A stretch of DNA of 64,000 nt. Source: Conchocele bisecta. Lineage: Eukaryota; Mollusca; Bivalvia; Lucinida; Thyasiridae. How positions within the stretch are numbered: the first letter of the stretch is position 1; each line of letters begins with the position of its first letter. The stretch is from the NCBI GenBank assembly GCA_029237695.1, contig CM055268.1, positions 55,203,131 to 55,267,130 on the forward strand. The letters run 5' to 3'. The notes beneath the pieces were generated by a model. It was not told the DNA's origin, did no database searches, and was given only the letters and a program-made list of their open reading frames with translations. Of this stretch, positions 11,800 to 23,159 are shown one piece after another. The translations under genes and the position numbers were made by a program.

Positions 11800-11849
11800 G
11801 GGTTATATGGATACTTGATACGGTACGTCGTGCAGAAAGGTGAATGAGC

Positions 11850-13255
11850 GATCATATGAGTTTTATGGCCCGTTAGGGCTATTGAACTGAACAAATGTCA
11901 CACTCGATTATTAACAGATTAACGTAATTTGCATTTCGCACCAAGTGCACTTTAAATGCATTAGCTGTTTGTTTCTGAATCGAATTTCACAGGACAGCTA
12001 ACATGTGTGGCATAATGTTTAGCTTTGCATGCAATGCGGTCATTTAATGTCGACGAAAGATCCAGTGTGTCACATTAGTTATATATCGGTATTCCGTCTT
12101 GCAGATGGTGATATATTGTGGTGTTTGCCAATGTGAATATTGTTGTATGCTTACAGGTAGAGGTTATAGCTGTTCATCCCGCCCTGACTGATGTAGGTGA
12201 TACCCCACTGGTCGCAAATACCTTAATACACATTTCACCAGTCACAGCAACATATATGTGCATATGCATGTAAAATAACCAACCTCTTTTAGTGCTCCAG
12301 ATAAGGAATTAGGAATTGAGTATTGTCACTCCATCATTTCTGAAACAATTGGGTATTTCAAAATGTTAATTGTTTAAAATAGAATCACACTACTGTTTAC
12401 ATATTAGCAGACCTCACTTATTCAATACTTTGCTTGTAAATGAAAACACATCTTGGTATTTTATTAGAATTGTCTTCATGCGTTTTCCTGGAAAAATAAG
12501 AAAATATGCTATATTTGTGGTCTGTTTACTATTTTCTGTAGCATGATAAAGATACAAGAAATGTTTCATTGCTTTTTGATACTCATTACTTCTGATTTCA
12601 ATTGGGTTTTTGGCAATTTTAATTGGGTATTTACGCAAAGACGCAGCTTATCTGGAGCAGTGCTCTTTTTTTATGACTTGAAAGCTTCAAATATGGCGCC
12701 AACGGCATGTATACCATTGCTGTGATGGTTGCATCATAAACATGCGCGTGCTGTTTCATGTCAATTGTTTGTGCGTTTGTGCTGTAATGAAGTCAGCCAT
12801 TAGACATTGACCTTGGGCAATGGGGAGCATGGTTGAGGCGGGGAATGAAACGTGGATGATGACAAATATGCATATGAAGTTTCAAGCAAATCGTCATACG
12901 GTAAAGACGTCATAGGAGAAAGTAGAAGCACGCACATATCTACTGAACCGGAAATTTCAACATAATTTGGCATTGACCTTGAGCCTGAGGGCGCATAGTT
13001 GGGGTCGGTAAAGTAAAGATATATGATGCAAAGCATACAGATGACGTGTCAAACCAATCGGTTATAATATATTCATATAAGAAGTATATAATATATAAAT
13101 GAATAATGTTCGCCAAATGACATGTATGCTTTCCTAACCTCGTAAACATACTGACATTTGAGATTGGTCCGCATGTGTGTAGCTTCTGAATATAACACTG
13201 TTTTATCATACTTTATAAACATCAAATTAAAAATGGCCACCAAACGTGAGCACCA
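11850..13255. other. unassigned intergenic stretch
   Basis: Six-frame reading gives only short shadows. A weak two-copy phrase ('cattgaccttgggcaatgggg' near 12805, 'cattgaccttgagcctgagg' near 12971) hints at an old repeat. I see no gene. Confidence 0.4.
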
Positions 13256-13258
13256 TTT

Positions 13259-13450
13259 TTATAAAACACATTAATTTTATTAATAACGTAGACCATTAGG
13301 CGATCTTACATTCACATGAATGGTGACTAAACGTGGTATTTATTAAATAGAGGATCTTTCATGAGTGATGAGGCTATGCCTCGTTTCTTATGAATTTAGT
13401 CAACGTGATTAACAAATACCATATTAAAACATCACGAATGTTAGACTATA
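13259..13450. mobile_element. hairpin MITE, family O
   Basis: It pairs 'gtggtatttatta' and 'tcatgagtgatgaggctatg' with 'catagcctcgtttcttatga'-type sequence. A better preserved copy with the same palindromic centre 'ataagaaacgaggcatagcc' is at 63228-63375. Confidence 0.55.
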
Positions 13451-13981
13451 TTTATTGTAAAGCACATCATCATACTATGAAGCTGTATGTCACCAAACTG
13501 GTGTTCTGTAACCAGCTGATTTGCATTTTTATTACACTAGCATTTTATGAGTTTTATTACACTGATTAAATACAATATACACTGCGAGCGCCAATTTTAT
13601 GCAATAATAAAATTTACTACCTTCATCGGAATGGGGATATGCTAACATAGACACATAACGACTTTAATAAATAGCATACTATATCAACATAAATGTTAAG
13701 TTATATTTCGCGCTTCTCCCTTGGCAGCTGCAAACGAATTGTACTAATTATCCGTTAGCCTTGTAATTTGCATTTTTATTACATACATGTATGTCAATAG
13801 CAGTATAATATGTATTAAACAGTATGTTATTGCATAGTAAAAGTTCAGTGTATGTACGTGTGTATTATATTTAAAGTTGCGCGTTTGTTGAAACATATTA
13901 TCCAGAAAATGTGTACTTTTAAATGCTATATACAATAATTGACACGACTTGCAGACTGCATAGACATATACTCTTGTACTG

Positions 13982-14206
13982 GGGGCCGTTTCACTAAACT
14001 TGTTTCACTAAAATGTTCGTATGTTCAAAATTATGAATTTCGCATTATCAATGTTTTATTGTAAACAATTATTTGATTTACATTTATTGAGCATTTTCAG
14101 CCTATGCTCAATAAATGTAAATGCATCAATTGCATTTTCCAGACGATCCTAAATTTGCACTTACGAACATTTTAGTCGTACGAAGTTTAATGAAACGGCC
14201 CCCTGG
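13982..14206. mobile_element. hairpin MITE, family H
   Basis: The ends are 'gggggccgtttcactaaa' and 'tttaatgaaacggccccc'. Inside, 'aaatgttcgtatgttcaaaa' and 'acaattatttgatttacattt' pair with their complements around a 'gagcattttcagcctatgctc' turn. Other copies are at 47436-47690, 58170-58405 and 59303-59548. Confidence 0.75.
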
Positions 14207-14321
14207 TGAGGCGGTTTGTGAATAGCTTCTGAATGATGGAGTAGTTTGACAATTAACATTCCGTTCCAGAACTACCTGGGCCCGGTTGCTCAAAGCTTCT
14301 GTTAGCTTAACAGACTGTTAA

Positions 14322-15027
14322 AGGTACATGCCCACGCAGTAAGCACAAAATGTTCTTTATAGGAATAAATAAGTGTATAATTATGTCACTATTCCACCAG
14401 TTCTAAAAATGATGAGTGCCCGCTGTACAAATATAATCATTTATTAATTATCAATTTACTGTTAGCGACGCGCGGCGGTAACAGTCTATTTTGATAATGT
14501 GCGGGGACGATGACTTTCACATCACGGCTTGCGGTGCGCATGTGCAGTATACTACGCGCGCCAGTAGGCTTCCCAATATTTAAATAATAATATCAACATG
14601 TCGAAACGTCCAGGACGGAAATTGTATGAAAAGGCGCCGGCCAAAAAAAGGGCGAAATGTCTGAGTGACAGGCAGTACAAAGAGTGAGAGTGGTTAATAT
14701 TGGCGACCAGATCACCAAATGGAAAGATGTACGTGGAGATTTAGATTTGGACTCGAACAGAGATTTTTCTTCTCAACTTCCGATACTTCACTGCGCATGT
14801 CAAAGATGTGATATGATTGACCGTGTCACGTGACGCATATTGGTAAAAATAGCACGAGGTCGGAAAATACCCTTTTTGGTCGCGGCATATAAAATGCGAT
14901 TTAACACCAATTAACACGCGCCGTAAATAAAAATAACTCGTTAGTGGGTAAACAAATGGCTCATATAAGACATGACAGAAAATGAAAAGTACTAGTACAG
15001 TGTAACCTGCTGCGTGGGCATGTACCT
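14322..15027 (+). mobile_element. piggyBac-type non-autonomous element (copy 1)
   Basis: The inverted ends read AGGTACATGCCCACGCAG and complement, and each side is flanked by TTAA (14318-14321 and 15028-15031), the piggyBac target. The 706 bp body holds NRF1-like 'gcgcatgtgc' words near 14536 and a short open frame starting at ATG 14599 with a very basic N-terminus. An inverted second copy lies at 53800-54492. There is no transposase. Confidence 0.75.
14599..14680 (+). pseudogene. short basic open frame inside the TTAA element
   Basis: From ATG 14599 the frame reads about 27 residues, beginning MSKRPGRKLYEKAPAKKRAK, and then stops. A following frame contains 'VVNIGDQITKWKDVRGDL'. I recall similar 'VNIG..F.RW' first-exon sequences in uncharacterised zinc-finger-like proteins of cnidarians and fish, so this may be a captured 5' exon. 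The same region in the 53.8 kb copy (minus strand) keeps the ATG and the basic stretch partly. The function is unknown, and coding status is doubtful in both copies. Confidence 0.4.
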
Positions 15028-15030
15028 TTA

Positions 15031-15960
15031 AATCCTTAGCATTGCAGAGGTTTTGAGCAACCGGGCCCAGACAACCGTCTGTTAAACCATCATTGGCTTA
15101 ATTGATTTAGTTCGGTCTCTCAGCCAAATAGTTCTGAATATATGTTCTGAACCGTATAATTTCAAATGAATTTAGCGTATTAATCATCAGTTTATATGAT
15201 GCAAGTACTTGAACAATTGATGCTATATTGCAGAAGTAAGGTCGGATACATATGGAATCGCTTTTAGAAAATGGGCCTTTACTTTGAAATTCGAGACTGT
15301 TAAAATGTATATGTAGTGAACATGTACTTTATACAATTGCATATTCAAATAATAAGTAATTGAAAATGCTATGTTATGGTATTACTTTTAGAAAATATGC
15401 CTTCAATTTGAAATTCGATTCTGTTAATATGTACAGTTATGTAAGTGACATGCATTTCTAGTATGCATAATTGGCATGTATGATTCGTATACATACCATT
15501 TATGTAATATTTAAGATATCGTAATGATATTTGATTTGTTTAAGGCTTTTAAGTGATTTGTTTACTGTCACAGTGATGCATGTATGCAAAACAGTTGGTT
15601 CATTGTTTGACGTTTGTTAGGAGTCGTTCGGACTCCACACACTTTAAACAGTAACGGCGACAGACGACGGTTTTATTTCTTATGACATATGATGATTTGG
15701 TCACTGTATCGCGCATATTTGCCTTCGGCTGGGTCGTCAAACATCAATACGCCAACATGACCTCGTGTCAAGTCATTGTCACAGGTCATCAGAACTTATA
15801 TTCGGAGCTGATGAGAAAATAATGGACTTATATATTCGAGTCTGAGAGTATACATAATGCATATTGGCACCATCCTGCAATATTGCTGGCAACAAATACA
15901 CAACCGCCCGCGTTAATCTTGTCCAGATTGTCAACCCTTTCAGAACATATATTGGCAATG
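15031..15960. other. unassigned AT-rich stretch
   Basis: Two diverged copies of 'cttttagaaaatatgcctt...tttgaaattcga' lie at 15260-15300 and 15385-15425. No gene is seen. Confidence 0.35.
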
Positions 15961-15961
15961 C

Positions 15962-16320
15962 CAACTCGCAATCAAGCAATTTGATTGTCTGAGCCTGAGC
16001 TGTGGGGCAATCAAGCAATTTGATTGTCTGAGCCTGAGCTGTGTCACAGCTCAGGCTCAGACAATCAAATTTCTTGATTTCAAGCATACTATTCAACTAG
16101 TTTGACATAAAGAAGAATTGCGCGTTCGGAAGTGTATCCTGGGATTCCCTATACTCTATATTGTCTTTATTTCGAAATACTAGACACTTGTCAAGCAATT
16201 TGCTTGGCTGAGCCTGAGTTGTGACACAGCTCATGATCAGCCATTCAAATTTGCTTGATTGTCTGAGTCTAAGATGTGGCACAGCTCAGGCTCAGTCAAT
16301 CAAATTGCTTGATTTCAAGC
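15962..16320. mobile_element. cluster of family K hairpins
   Basis: The arm 'tcaagcaatttgattgtctg' with 'agcctgagctgtg' recurs at about 15973, 16012 and 16192, and is followed by its complement at about 16045-16085 and 16280-16318. The cluster looks like repeated insertion or unequal exchange among identical palindromes. Confidence 0.65.
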
Positions 16321-16607
16321 ATAAATAATATTCGCGTTTTCTTGGAAATAAAACCATGGAAAAACATTGGCAAGATTTGCGCATATTGTAGTATACAACA
16401 TTAGTACGGCAATGTCAATGGATAGGTTGTCACAGGTTTGTTAAAGTGCAGGCGCCTTTAATTGTACTGCCTGGAATAGAAGAATAATGCATCTGTCACG
16501 GCTGATGTCGTATAAGTTACAAATATGTGTAAGGTGATACCATTGTGGGAGAAGCATATGTCACATTATGAATGAGACACGCCATATGATTCTGTACCTA
16601 TGTGCTA
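16321..16607. other. unassigned spacer
   Basis: Nothing recognised. Confidence 0.3.
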
Positions 16608-16702
16608 CAGTGTGGTCAGCGTGTAAGTGCACACACGAACGAACACGACAGGTTGGTTCCAACCTGTCGTGTTCGTTCGTGTGTGCACTTACACGCTGAC
16701 CC
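16608..16702. mobile_element. hairpin MITE, family I, right end truncated
   Basis: The left end and palindromic centre match the copy at 7175-7274, but the right end stops at 'cacgctgacccg' instead of running to 'ccccactg'. Confidence 0.7.
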
Positions 16703-17394
16703 GAAATGTATTTCTCATAAAAATTATTTACAAGACAGGGCTGCCAGTAACAAGTTTATGCAAGGGGTCATTTGACTCCTTTATCTGCATTTATGTGGAC
16801 ACTGTCTCGTTACTGTATCCTATAAGGCACATGGAATGGCGAACTTGGGCATCTTTGTATGTTAAAGCCATCAGCCACTTTCACCTCTTCTGGCGTTTGA
16901 CACAAAACGTAAAATATGAAGTAGAACTAATGATATAATGTAGTTAATCACATGTAGAAAAGCTAGAGAACGGACTCCTATCAATTATATTACACCAAAC
17001 TTGAAACTATGCCAGTTTTCTAGACAGGTTTGTGCCTGTGTTTTCAACAACATGAACCACCATTACAAATAGCTTACACATACCATATATACCCACTAAT
17101 GTGCTCTGCAATTAGCTATCAAATCAAGTGACATGTAAGCAGTTACCTGAGTGTATTGTCCCTGGTGTGTACTCACCTACTATGTGAGTAAATATGGCTT
17201 TACCTGTGAGTAACGTGTACACCAACAATAAGATGTGCATCATATTGAAAAGTTTACACATCATTATTTATTTTGAGATTGAAAATTGCTTAGATATCTC
17301 GTCTTTTGTATAGTTTGCTAGTATAATATTTATAGCACGCCGTTGTCATATCGATCTATGATGTATTGCAACAAATATTATATTTGGATTACAG
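16703..17394. other. unassigned stretch with one shared phrase
   Basis: 'aatggcgaacttgggcatc...cactttcacctcttctggcgtttgacac' at 16835-16905 resembles 46612-46690 ('gaatggagttgccatg...agtttcacctcttgtggcatttgacac'), so part is an unnamed dispersed repeat. The rest shows nothing. Confidence 0.35.
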
Positions 17395-17580
17395 CATCCG
17401 CACAGTCTGATCAGGATTTGCACGGTTCGCCATTCCATCAATGAAACACTCGTCATGCTTCTAGCAAGAATACAGATTGTTATCAGGCTACATGAGTGTG
17501 TTTTTTAATCTGGAGCTACATTAGTCGCAAATCCCATAAGCCCAATTTCTCCAGTCACATCCATCAATGAGTTTCACTTG
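17395..17580 (-). repeat. dispersed bivalve-type repeat, fullest copy
   Basis: Ordered blocks: 'catccgcacagtctgatcag', 'gcacggttcgcc', 'atcaatgaaacactcgtcatgc', 'gttatcaggctacatgagtgtg', 'ggagctaca', 'cgcaaatcccataagccc', 'tctccagtcaca'. The same blocks in the same order occur at 62940-63090 and partly at 18600-18850, 61980-62060 and 56660-56790. I read them as one highly abundant non-coding family. Strand is nominal. Confidence 0.6.
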
Positions 17581-17984
17581 TGTTATTTGCGACACGTCTG
17601 ATGAGGTATTCGCGGCGTGTCTAAGAGATGTCCGCCCGGGAAAGTGGCAATTGACAAACTCTCCTAACCATTTAATATATTTCCGCCACGATAAAACTGG
17701 AACGTATGGCTTGAGTGACCATTTCTATACAAGCCGAAACTAGAAACACGAAATCAGAATGAATGGGATTTTTCAACCTCACACCTAATCAACCCGATGC
17801 TAGAAACATGAATATTCGTGTTTGTAGCATGGGGTTGAATAGGGTAAACTAGGAGTAGCGATTGTATTTATTTGATTTCATCGAAATTGCAAAGCATACT
17901 TATCTAGCAAAGTATACTTTCCCGAAATGCATTATTTCATATAAAACTAACCACTGCATATATTTGATGATTGAAAGTATGCAG

Positions 17985-18060
17985 AATTATTATACTGAAT
18001 GTATTATATGATCACAGCCAAAATGGCTGTGATCATGTAATAAATTCAGTATAATAAAAA
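17985..18060. repeat. AT-rich perfect hairpin
   Basis: 'attatactgaatgtattata' runs to 'gatcacagccaaaatggctgtgatc' and back out through the complement, giving arms of about 35 bp. Confidence 0.6.
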
Positions 18061-18363
18061 TTAATAAATTTGTCCTTAAATTGAAAATGTCTCCCTCAAA
18101 GTATGATTTGCTAGATAAGTATGCTTTGCAATGTTGGTGAAATAAGCTACAGTACTATGATTGTGTTTGTCACTGATTGTTTTAACCACAATGTATGCAA
18201 CCCAACAATAGAACAGGACCAATTCGTGTTTCTTGTATCTGATTGCATAGGGTAAGCCAAGATAACGATTGTATTTGTCACTGATACACCAATTTACAAA
18301 TGAAAGACTACACTGGGTACAAACGTCATCATATCCCGTTTGTGGGTCGTGGGTATTCAACGA

Positions 18364-18595
18364 ATATGAGACGAGCCATGTGATTTTGTACCTTCGGACA
18401 TCAGCGTACTTTCGTGAAATAAGTTTATAAAATTTACAATATTTTTTTGTAAATAAAGTCAAAAGTTGACGAAATCTTCAAAATGTTTTCAACTTTTAAC
18501 GCCATTTACGGAAAATATTGTAAATTTTGTAAACGTGTTTCATGAAAATACGCCGATGTCCGAAGGTACAAAATAACATGGCGTGTCTCATATGT
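18364..18595. mobile_element. hairpin MITE, family J (copy 2)
   Basis: It matches 140-406 block for block: 'gagacgagccatgtgatttt', 'cttcggacatc', a 'tcaaaagttgac' pair, and exit 'gatgtccgaaggtac' to 'atggcgtgtctcata'. Confidence 0.7.
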
Positions 18596-18597
18596 GG

Positions 18598-18850
18598 CTG
18601 TGACTAGAGGAATGCCGCTAATAGGTTCTGCGACGGTTGGATCTGTACTGTTCGCCTTTATGTGAATGAAACACCCGTCATGGCAAACAGTGTAGACCCA
18701 GATGAGCTGGCTCGTAATGAGCCGGCTCATCTGGATCTACACTGTTTGCCATATTCTAACAAGCGGTTATCAGGTTAGATGAGTGTGTTTTCTTTTATCA
18801 GGAGCTACATTGCATTGGTCACAAATCATATAAGCCCCGTTTCTCCAGTC
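18598..18850. repeat. dispersed bivalve-type repeat with internal palindrome
   Basis: It carries 'ctgttcgcctttatgtgaatgaaacacccgtcatg', then a ~65 bp palindrome centred on 'ctggctcgtaatgagccgg' (18681-18750), then 'gttatcaggttagatgagtg' and 'tctccagtcacagc'. The palindrome is built from the repeat's own 'gatctacactgtttgcc' word. Confidence 0.5.
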
Positions 18851-20136
18851 ACAGCTACAGATGGGTTCGTAATATTCCAGACTGTACTTGTTGACCGATC
18901 GCCAGACAAGGTAATTTCGCAGAATGGCCACGTCCGTTTCTTGATATCAGACAATTGCCAAAATGTCCTTTCTGCAAGTATCAGGCATTGCGATACTGAC
19001 GATTTGTCGAAGGCGAAATTACAAAGTTTAATTTAGCGTGATAAAATATTTTATCCCGTCAACACAGTGCGTACAGTGCAGTCTGCGTTTTTGTTCCACC
19101 GTAGACAACACTTGCAAACTCAACGCGAACACAACGCGAACGCAACGGTTTGCTGTAGCGTTGTATACGTTGTTTAAACGTATAATACGTTTCGTACACG
19201 TGTAATACACAATGTCAAACCGTTTAGTCTAAAAGCGTTGTATACGTTGTTTAAACGTATAATACGTTTCGTACACGTGTAATACACATTGTCAAACCGT
19301 TTAGTTTAAAAGCGTTGTATACGTTGTTTAAACGTATAATACGGTTCGTACACGTGTAATACACATTGTCAAACCGTTTTAAAGCCTGTAATACGTTTAG
19401 CTTCAATGCGTATAACACGCTTTGGCGTATACATATGTAGCGAGGTGAAAGCGTTGAAACGTGTACAACGCTTTACCTGGAAGCGTGTAGCTATATGAAA
19501 GCGTGTACAACGGTAACACGTTTTAACGCGAATACCTGTTCGGCCCCGATCGCTTCGAGGCGGCCTTGTTTCGTCCCTTTTAAAATATCGCGAATACATG
19601 TACCTGTTCGGCCTGTATCGTTTACAGGCGGATCGTTTCGCACCTACATGTACCACCATTCCGCACATGCGAATTATTGTAAGGCAGACTCATTTCGCCC
19701 CTGATATGGAAAATGAAGTATACGGGTGTAAACAACAATACATTGCAGCTCCATTATAACGCGATGGTCGGGGTACGTTGTATAGTGCTCGCGATAGACA
19801 GACGCTTATTACAATGTATAATGCTCGCGATCAACAGGCGCTTAAAAGGATTAATTGTTAATAAATAATGGTCACGTGTCCTGCCTATTCATGTGGACGA
19901 TTAGCTGTTGATACGTGCATAATCCCACCGAAATTCCGCATGAACTCTGAATTTTGTGTCAACTTTTCAACACCATTTACGGAAAATATTTTCGAAATCA
20001 ATATCGGCGAAACATGGCGACAGATCTGCGTATAATCCAGTGTTTTTTTTTGTAATCCATTCCTTTCGGAATACACATTTACGGGTATGAAATTATTAAA
20101 TAATTTATTTTTATTTTTGTTATTTCTCAATGAAAG

Positions 20137-20200
20137 TATACGTTGTGACCACTCATTTGAACCGTCTCGACGAGACGGTTTAAATGGTGCTTGCGGCATA
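20137..20200. mobile_element. family A core hairpin, degenerate
   Basis: 'gttgtgaccactcatttgaa' and 'ccgtctcgacgagacggttt' match the A core at 2952-3018. The right arm decays after 'taaatg'. Confidence 0.55.
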
Positions 20201-20518
20201 TACTTCTGAGTGCATAGAAGGAAAATATTTTCCCGCAAACATAATCGTATCCTCAGCATGAAATGGGTTACTGCATGATTGCCCCATGAGTCACACGTTC
20301 GCGACGTCTGCGGAACATCAAAGGGCGTGTTGACCAATCAGTAACATTTCAAAACATAGCCTAAAGGAGTGGTCACGACCCATTTCTCGTGCTGAATGAT
20401 GTCGTACAATAAGCACCTGTTAGTTGACACGGCTTAGTACGTGTTATCGATTTTTTTGCACAAAGCAACACACAAATATCGTCTGTGTAATATCACAGGT
20501 TGAAGTAACGGACCGAGG

Positions 20519-20667
20519 TCTATAAATACTTTAAATATGCCTAAAATCTTCAATTAATGAAGAAAAAAACAATATTTTTTTTATTTTACACCCTCCATAT
20601 AAAAATTAATTTTGTTTCTTCATTCATTGATGCTTTTAGGCATATTTAATGTATTTATAGACCTCAG
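20519..20667. mobile_element. AT-rich hairpin element
   Basis: 'gaggtctataaatactttaa' pairs with the complement ending 'tatttatagacctcag', and 'atatgcctaaaatcttcaat' pairs with 'gatgcttttaggcatat'. The loop is T-rich. Confidence 0.6.
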
Positions 20668-21589
20668 AAATGGCGAATCTAGGAACTGTCGTATCTTTGC
20701 GCTGAAGCCAGTCTATTTCAGTCACTAATCCGCTATACACCTCTCCCACGCGTGTGTTAAGAAAAATCGATATATGGAGAAACTGAATACACAGCGAGCT
20801 GCACACTGGTTTAACAGGGATATGGCCCGCGGATATGTGTCATAAATTACTTGGTCAAAACGGTAAATTTATTTAAGGAAGGTTTATAGCGAAATAGCAG
20901 CCGACTGGCAATTTTTTTCGGTCGGACCGATTTTTTAGGACTAGTTTTCAAATCTCAATCGGTCTGAGAGTTCAAAAATCGTCCAGATCCGGAAAACTGA
21001 AAATTGTAGAAGCCCTGCAGTCTAGAAGTATATATACACACACGAAGAACGATCTGAGCATGCTGCATTCTACGCGATACACGGTTGGCATACCAAAACG
21101 TGTAATGCGTTAAAAACCCGTGGAAACGTGTTATACGTATAACACGGTTTCATCTGTACGGTGCTGTGTACATGTAGAAGCGTGTAACCGTTTCACGTCA
21201 AAAAAAGCGTTAAATCGTTTAAACGGTTTACCTTAGCGTTGTATACGTTTTACAACCGTTGTATACTTTACAACCGTTGTACACGGATTACACACTTTTG
21301 AAAACTCAATGCGTTGAAACACGGTTTGCTAGACTTTCGCGCATGCGCAAGAGTGGGGAAACGCAACGCATGCCGAAAACGTATTACACGTAGACGACAC
21401 ACGGTTTGAAACGCAACTAACGGAAACTCCACGGATACGCAACGCACAACACTTTGTACACGTATAAACCCGGAACATTTTGACAGAAACAACTGTATGT
21501 GCCGTGAAACACGGTGCCGTGAAACATTTTTGATATCCAGTCAATACTATTTTTGCATTTTACAGCCATTTGTAGGTGTTGACGGGATA

Positions 21590-21742
21590 AATAGAATAGT
21601 AGGTTAGTGCCGTGACTGGGAAAAAATATCTGGCGCGTCACGGAAACGGGATGTGCTCGGCAAAGCCTCGCCCATCCCGTTTCCTGAGCCTTGCCATATA
21701 TCTTTTCCCATTCACGGCACTAAACTACTATTCTCTATGTCA
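21590..21742. mobile_element. hairpin MITE, family B
   Basis: 'agaatagtaggttagtgccg' enters and 'acggcactaaactactattc' leaves, with the centre 'ctcggcaaagcctcgcccat'. The arrangement next to family C matches 3050-3308 and 45285-45430. Confidence 0.7.
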
Positions 21743-22759
21743 ACACCTAGTTCTGAGAACATGATTCTAATTACATTTGTATTCACTACACTGCATTACA
21801 TTCTTTGTTTGCTTTCTACTTCGTGGAGAGTGACCTAAGAATTTTGCTAATACACATTTTATTAGGTAAGTTTATGATAATATTGTTGTATCATATTGTA
21901 GAATTGTCTCTCAATAATAATATAGCGAAGTATGAACTTCAACACACTGAGGGTTCGATATTTTAGTGCGCGAAGTGTAAATGCTATTACGCACATTTTT
22001 ACTGTGTAGTGTGTTGTATTGATATAGTGCAACCTCTTGCCTATAAAGCTGAGAACGTACAGCTAGTCAACACCATGCAAGTATCTCCGCAACGCTAAGG
22101 CACATATGAGGGCTGTAACTTTAGAATGTAACCTTAGAATGTTCAAACATACAACGTTCATATTTCGGCACACACTGCTGCAATATATTCTACGTGAAAT
22201 GTGTAAATTTATTTTTTTTTTAAATCTTTTTTTGATTTGTGGACCGATTTTCAAGCTATCTCACCAGGTTTCAGAGTCAATTTCCAAAATTTTTCGTTTA
22301 AGGATCAAAAAACGAAAAAGTTTGGAAATTGTCTCCCCATGTTAAATTCCCATGTAGGAAAATCTTTTTTTCGCAATAAAATCAATATTTGATGGAATTC
22401 ATGAAACAAAATTTTTTTTGGGAGGGTGACTTTTTTGTTATTGATACAAAAGTACTTACATTGTACTTTTAAATATTTTTTAGATTTAATGTGTTTAATG
22501 GCCAAAAGTTCGTCGGCAGCAAAACCTGGAACAGACAGTAGAGTCATGCTCTCAGAACTAGGTGTTAACAATCTTTTATCACGCTAAATTAAACTTTGTC
22601 ATTTCGCCTTCGCCAATTCGTCAGTATCGCAATGCCTGATACTTGCAGAAAGGACATTTTGGCAATTGTCTGATATCATGAAATGGATGTGGCCATTCTG
22701 CGAAATTACCTTGTCTGGCGATCGGTCAACAAGTACAGTCTGGAATATTCAAAACGTGG

Positions 22760-23157
22760 AACAGACAGTAGTAACGTCGTTGTTCAATGCATCGCGACAA
22801 AATGTGGTAACGCGTATTTGGTTATTCACATTTTTGAAACTATGCGAAAATTAAGTAATCAAATCATGGGAAGTTGCGTTTACCGTAATACGAAAAATAT
22901 TTGGTCTAAAGTCCTTCGGACTCCACGTACTTTAAGCAGACCAAATATTGTTCGTACTACAGTAAGCGCAACAGTCCATTATTTTATTCCTTAAATAAGT
23001 ATTGCTTAAACTCTCTGTCACGATTTGCTTCTTATTATTACATGTACTGAATTAGATACTTTAAATTTGTATAAAACACATCGATCCCATGGACTAAACG
23101 TTACGCGGCGTGTAGACTAAAACACAGGTGAGAATATAGAACGCATCCACCACACCT
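22760..23157. other. unassigned spacer
   Basis: Nothing is recognised apart from a short inverted pair 'aaatatttggtctaaagtcc' and 'agcagaccaaatatt' near 22900-22950. Confidence 0.35.
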
Positions 23158-23159
23158 AC

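Larger units (their letters stand above)
8968..11807. mobile_element. giant foldback element (~2.8 kb)
   Basis: The ends are inverted ('ataacccgaaattt' at about 8968 and 'aaaattcgggttat' to 11807). The left arm (about 8970-9775) and right arm (about 11010-11735) are colinear reverse complements. Shared landmarks include '(t)ataggggcactcgggtaa', 'gtcccagatcagcctgc', 'ggaaccattgtatgtg' and 'ggtaacgttactgggcc'. The loop (9775-10870) is an 82 bp-period array. A 67 bp palindrome interrupts the right arm at 11733-11799. No transposase is visible. Confidence 0.75.
19074..21495. mobile_element. TA-flanked 2.4 kb element with CGTT-rich repeats
   Basis: It is flanked by TA at 19072-19073 and 21496-21497, with imperfect inverted ends ('cagtgcagtctgcgtttttg' and, on the other strand, 'cagttgtttctgtcaaaatg'). 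The left part has three ~75-80 bp units of 'gttgtatacgttgtttaaac' plus 'acgtgtaatacacattgtca' (19155-19380), and the right part has related inverted words near 21100-21300. The middle contains a family J half and a family A core. TA target use suggests mobilisation by a Tc1/mariner transposase. Confidence 0.65.
19052..21596. mobile_element. family C element split by a later insertion
   Basis: The left piece 'ttatcccgtcaacacagtgcgta' stops at 19073, and the right piece resumes with 'tgtgccgtgaaacacggtgc' at 21498 and ends 'gtgttgacgggataaa'. Joined, they match the intact copy at 45168-45285, which fixes the insertion point. Confidence 0.75.
18868..22755. mobile_element. composite element with ~180 bp inverted ends
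   Basis: 18868-19047 and 22573-22755 are reverse complements; for example 'gaccgatcgccagacaaggt' pairs with its complement at about 22712-22731, and 'gatacttgcagaaaggacat' near 22640 pairs with the left block. Between them lie a split family C element, a family B hairpin, a 2.4 kb TA-flanked insertion, and 21738-22567, which has its own inverted ends ('caacacctagttctgagaac'). No transposase is readable. Confidence 0.6.

Noticed and set aside
19369..19704. Arg-rich frames on both strands
   Set aside because: They are products of CGTT/AACG-rich repeats of the 2.4 kb element.
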